Source of the DNA: Synergistaceae bacterium
GTDB taxonomy: Bacteria > Synergistota > Synergistia > Synergistales > Aminobacteriaceae
DNA length: 7,077 bases
Direction: 5' to 3'
Assembly: GCA_017394925.1 (NCBI GenBank)
Contig: JAFPWQ010000178.1
Location: 1-7,077 of the forward strand
This document shows, piece after piece, positions 4,840 to 7,077 of this stretch; positions within the stretch are counted from its first letter, which is position 1, and each line of letters begins with the position of its first letter. Under the pieces are notes generated by a model. The model saw nothing but the letters and a program-made list of their open reading frames with translations, was not told the origin of the DNA and did no database searches. Position numbers and translations under genes: made by a program.

Positions 4840-6795
4840 ATGAATCTCATCAGTGAATTCGTACAAAGTTACGGCTCAAATATTCTTCAGGTTGTTATAG
4901 CATGGATTGTTTCTATAATTCTCTTTGCTACTCTGATTATATATCTCTCGAAGCATCCGCAGAAAAGAAATACGCCGCTTAAAATTACGTTCTGTGTCAT
5001 GTTTCTTGGGGGAATGGCTGTATACTGCACATGTCATTATCTGGAACTGACTCAGATTCTCGAAGGCAAAACTCCAGGCCGCTATCTTGAATGGGTGAAT
5101 AATAACGAGGCATACGCATCAGTGTTTCATATTCCGTATATCATCGTTAGATCTGTTGTCGATGTCGGTATGATGTTTTCGGGGCGTATTAACAGCGAAG
5201 TATTCTTCAATCTTGATATATCGCATAATCCTTTTGCTGTGTTCTTATTCTGGATCGTTCATCTGGTTGCATTCTTCACGACAGCGGCGACATTGCTCAT
5301 TCGGTTTGGGAATGACCTTCTCAAATGGATAAGAATCAGGACATCGAAAGTGTCTGAAGTAAATTTAATATACGGGATAAATGCGGACTCGATACAGTTC
5401 GGAAGGAATTTGGCGGGCATAAAAGAAAGTATACTTGTCTTTGCAGACAGTGTAATAAGAGAAGACTACGAGACATCGATACGTGATATGGGAGGACTGA
5501 CATATACGGATAAAGATTCTTTGACAGCTTCATGTGCATTCCTGAAAAATATTCGCGTCAAGCCTGACAGAGTGAAATTGAATCTTTATGTCTTATCGTA
5601 TGAATATGACAGAAATTTACAGTATGCCCGCATGATGTCAGAGAGCTTGAAGAGTTTGCATATATCACCCGAACAGACTAAATTAATTCTTCTCGGCACA
5701 GACGAGTGGAAAGGTATGTTCTTTCAGTCAGGCGAATCAGAATACGGCTACGGAAGCGTCATGTCATTTGACGAGGCAGAAATGACTGCGCGTTTACTCA
5801 TGCATGAATACCCGTTATGCGATGCAATTAATTTTGATAATAACGGTCTTGCACTTGATGATATTGATGTTCTGATTGTGGGCTTCGGGAGGATAGGCCA
5901 TGAAGTACTTCGTGAGGTCATAGCTAACGGACAGTTTGAGGGCAGCAAATTTCATGCTACTGTTTATGATCCCAATTTTGAACACCGCACGGGCTTTTTG
6001 AGATCCCAGTATCCGAGTATGTTCATGAATTATGAAATAGATTTTGAACCTCAGAATGGAAGAGGCAATAAGATATTCAAATTTCTTCAGGATAACGCCC
6101 CGAAATTAAAATATATTGTGATATGCATTGACGACAGAGATATTGCGAGAGATATAGCTGTTCACATGGTCGACCGTCTGCAGACACTGGGATATTCTCT
6201 GAATGTTTATACATGCGATTCAAAGAGTGTGAGGTGCTATTCACAATATGCTCAGGAATGTATAACTCACTGGCTCTATGACTCAGAACTGCTTTACTCG
6301 GGTGAACTGGATCAATACGCAATGGAATTGAATCACAGGTACACTGGCGGCAAAAATAAATATGAAGACTGGAAGAACTGTGATTACTTCGGGAGAATGA
6401 GCAGCCGTGCAAGCGTTGATTATCTTATGCCATTGATACGCAGAATAAAGAAGATGATGAACACGGACGCATTAACGCCTGAACAAAGAGAGAATTTAGC
6501 GCGCAGTGAACATTTAAGATGGTGTGCGTTTCATTACACATTCGGATTTGATGTTATGGACAGAGAAGAATTCAGGCAGAGAGTGAAAGAATATCAGAAT
6601 GAGATACGTGCGCACGGAAAATCATCGATAAAAATCACGAAGGACAGTAAAGCATTAAAGCATGTATGTCTTGTTGACTGGGATGAACTTGATAAAATTT
6701 CGCGTCTTGAGAATTCCATTACGCACGGCAGCAGGAACTATAAAGATTCGGACAGAAATAATGTAGATATGGTGATGAGCCTCATGAAAGACTGA
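4840..6795 (+). CDS. Membrane protein with two TrkA-N/Rossmann-like modules and a C-terminal RyR-like domain
   Basis: This 651-residue protein has hydrophobic helices at about 15-37, 48-66 and 132-154, with a weaker segment near 95-113, followed by a large cytoplasmic part. A first Rossmann-like unit begins VNLIYGIN (G179, degenerate glycine loop). A second has the classical VGFGRIG loop (G348, G350, G353) and an acidic YDPN after the next strand, as in NAD-binding TrkA-N domains. The end resembles the RyR domain: SEHLRWCAFHYTFGF (H558, W561), then KHVCLVDWDEL (608-617), then DSDRNNVDMVMSLM. No TVGYGD-type potassium filter is present, so a classical potassium channel is unlikely. It has its own ribosome binding site and terminator and looks monocistronic. 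I infer a membrane-bound sensor or effector of a nucleotide or dinucleotide ligand. The function is unknown, and the RyR call rests on motif recognition only. Confidence 0.75.
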   Translation: MNLISEFVQSYGSNILQVVIAWIVSIILFATLIIYLSKHPQKRNTPLKITFCVMFLGGMAVYCTCHYLELTQILEGKTPGRYLEWVNNNEAYASVFHIPYIIVRSVVDVGMMFSGRINSEVFFNLDISHNPFAVFLFWIVHLVAFFTTAATLLIRFGNDLLKWIRIRTSKVSEVNLIYGINADSIQFGRNLAGIKESILVFADSVIREDYETSIRDMGGLTYTDKDSLTASCAFLKNIRVKPDRVKLNLYVLSYEYDRNLQYARMMSESLKSLHISPEQTKLILLGTDEWKGMFFQSGESEYGYGSVMSFDEAEMTARLLMHEYPLCDAINFDNNGLALDDIDVLIVGFGRIGHEVLREVIANGQFEGSKFHATVYDPNFEHRTGFLRSQYPSMFMNYEIDFEPQNGRGNKIFKFLQDNAPKLKYIVICIDDRDIARDIAVHMVDRLQTLGYSLNVYTCDSKSVRCYSQYAQECITHWLYDSELLYSGELDQYAMELNHRYTGGKNKYEDWKNCDYFGRMSSRASVDYLMPLIRRIKKMMNTDALTPEQRENLARSEHLRWCAFHYTFGFDVMDREEFRQRVKEYQNEIRAHGKSSIKITKDSKALKHVCLVDWDELDKISRLENSITHGSRNYKDSDRNNVDMVMSLMKD

Positions 6796-6823
6796 ACACT
6801 TTAACGTAAACTTATAATCACGG

Positions 6824-6854
6824 GGAGCAGGCGTTTATGTCTGTTCCTTTTTTT
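6824..6854 (+). terminator. Rho-independent terminator of the RyR-like membrane protein gene
   Basis: GGAGCAGGC (6824-6832) pairs with GTCTGTTCC (6839-6847) over nine positions, two of them G-U, around a GTTTAT loop. Seven T residues follow at 6848-6854. It lies 29 bases after the stop codon and separates this gene from the mutase downstream. Confidence 0.88.
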
Positions 6855-6863
6855 GTATGCTAA

Positions 6864-6869
6864 TATAAG
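6864..6869 (+). promoter_or_regulatory. Candidate -10 box for the downstream mutase gene
   Basis: TATAAG within CTAATATAAGC lies just after the terminator and about 36 bases before the next start codon. No good -35 box is seen at the right distance, where the terminator stem itself falls. A new promoter is expected because the terminator should stop read-through. Confidence 0.3.
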
Positions 6870-6904
6870 CTCATTCATGATTAATTACGGGAGGCACAAT
6901 CAAA

Positions 6905-7077
6905 ATGAACATTCCTGCAAATATATTCAGAGAGTATGACATTCGGGGGAATGCAGAAAAAGAACTCACAGACGAAACAGTGAATCTAATCGGCAGGGCT
7001 TATGGTTCATGGCTGATACGTAACGATGTAACATCAGGAATAACTGTAGGAGGGGACGCAAGACTTTCAACTGAACG
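6905..7077 (+). CDS. Phosphomannomutase / phosphoglucomutase, N-terminal fragment (3' end outside the window)
   Basis: Fifty-seven codons are visible from ATG 6905, behind GGGAGG at 6889-6894 (10-base spacing). The protein opens MNIPANIFREYDIRG, the standard beginning of the alpha-D-phosphohexomutase superfamily in its AlgC/ManB-like branch. It continues with the helix LTDETVNLIGRAYGSWL and the strand ITVGGDARLSTE, which matches the usual GRDxRxSS/T element except for a Gly in place of the Arg. The phosphoserine active-site loop lies beyond the window, so completeness cannot be judged. The enzyme would interconvert hexose 1- and 6-phosphates for nucleotide-sugar and envelope polysaccharide synthesis. 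Confidence 0.9.
   Translation, partial: MNIPANIFREYDIRGNAEKELTDETVNLIGRAYGSWLIRNDVTSGITVGGDARLSTE

Noticed and set aside
4734..4850. A 39-residue N-terminal extension of the acetyltransferase starting at 4850 on the minus strand
   Set aside because: The family begins at MNEREKMTAGELY, a good ribosome binding site lies just before that ATG, and the extension would overlap the start of the divergent gene.
6077..6412. 111-codon open frame on the minus strand inside the RyR-like gene
   Set aside because: It lies entirely antisense to the 651-codon gene, has no recognisable motif, and no ribosome binding site was noted.
4840..6795. Classical TrkA-gated potassium channel
   Set aside because: The Rossmann parts fit, but there is no TVGYGD-like filter between the membrane helices and the C-terminus is RyR-like instead of TrkA-C.

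Overview
The window reads as ordinary chromosomal sequence from a moderately AT-rich anaerobic bacterium. Strong AGGAGG-type ribosome binding sites precede most genes, and isoprenoids come from the MEP pathway (ispG). The rseP-ispG pairing, together with the general style of the proteins, would fit Synergistota or a clostridial relative. That is an inference from gene content, not a demonstrated assignment.

Layout. (1) Positions 1-1653 (+): the C-terminal end of a multi-pass permease, cut by the window edge, followed after 19 bases by a MalY/PatB-type PLP C-S lyase/aminotransferase. The two probably form one operon that imports and breaks down a sulfur amino acid or related compound. (2) Positions 1654-1862: no gene, but an RNA-like region with a 12-bp long-range helix, an inner hairpin with a UUCG-rich loop, a possible pseudoknot and a terminator-like hairpin. 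A TATAAT box and ribosome binding site for the next gene follow. (3) Positions 1863-4165 (+): the site-2 protease rseP (TTG start) and the MEP-pathway enzyme ispG. The 203 bases between them hold degenerate tandem copies of the ispG translation-start region and two small overlapping ORFs leading into ispG. (4) Positions 4149-4733 (-): a maltose/galactoside-type O-acetyltransferase that meets ispG tail to tail with a 17-base overlap. (5) Positions 4840-6795 (+): a divergently transcribed 651-residue membrane protein. It has N-terminal transmembrane helices, two Rossmann/TrkA-N-like modules and a C-terminal segment resembling a RyR (ryanodine receptor) domain. It ends in a clear Rho-independent terminator. 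(6) From 6905 (+): the start of a phosphomannomutase/phosphoglucomutase, cut by the right edge.

The housekeeping genes (rseP, ispG, the hexose mutase) serve the envelope and isoprenoid supply. The two items most worth following up are the TM-Rossmann-Rossmann-RyR-like protein, a probable membrane-anchored nucleotide sensor or effector, and the iterated ispG start region, which could act as a translational relay. No CRISPR array, tRNA, rRNA, insertion sequence or prophage gene was seen.
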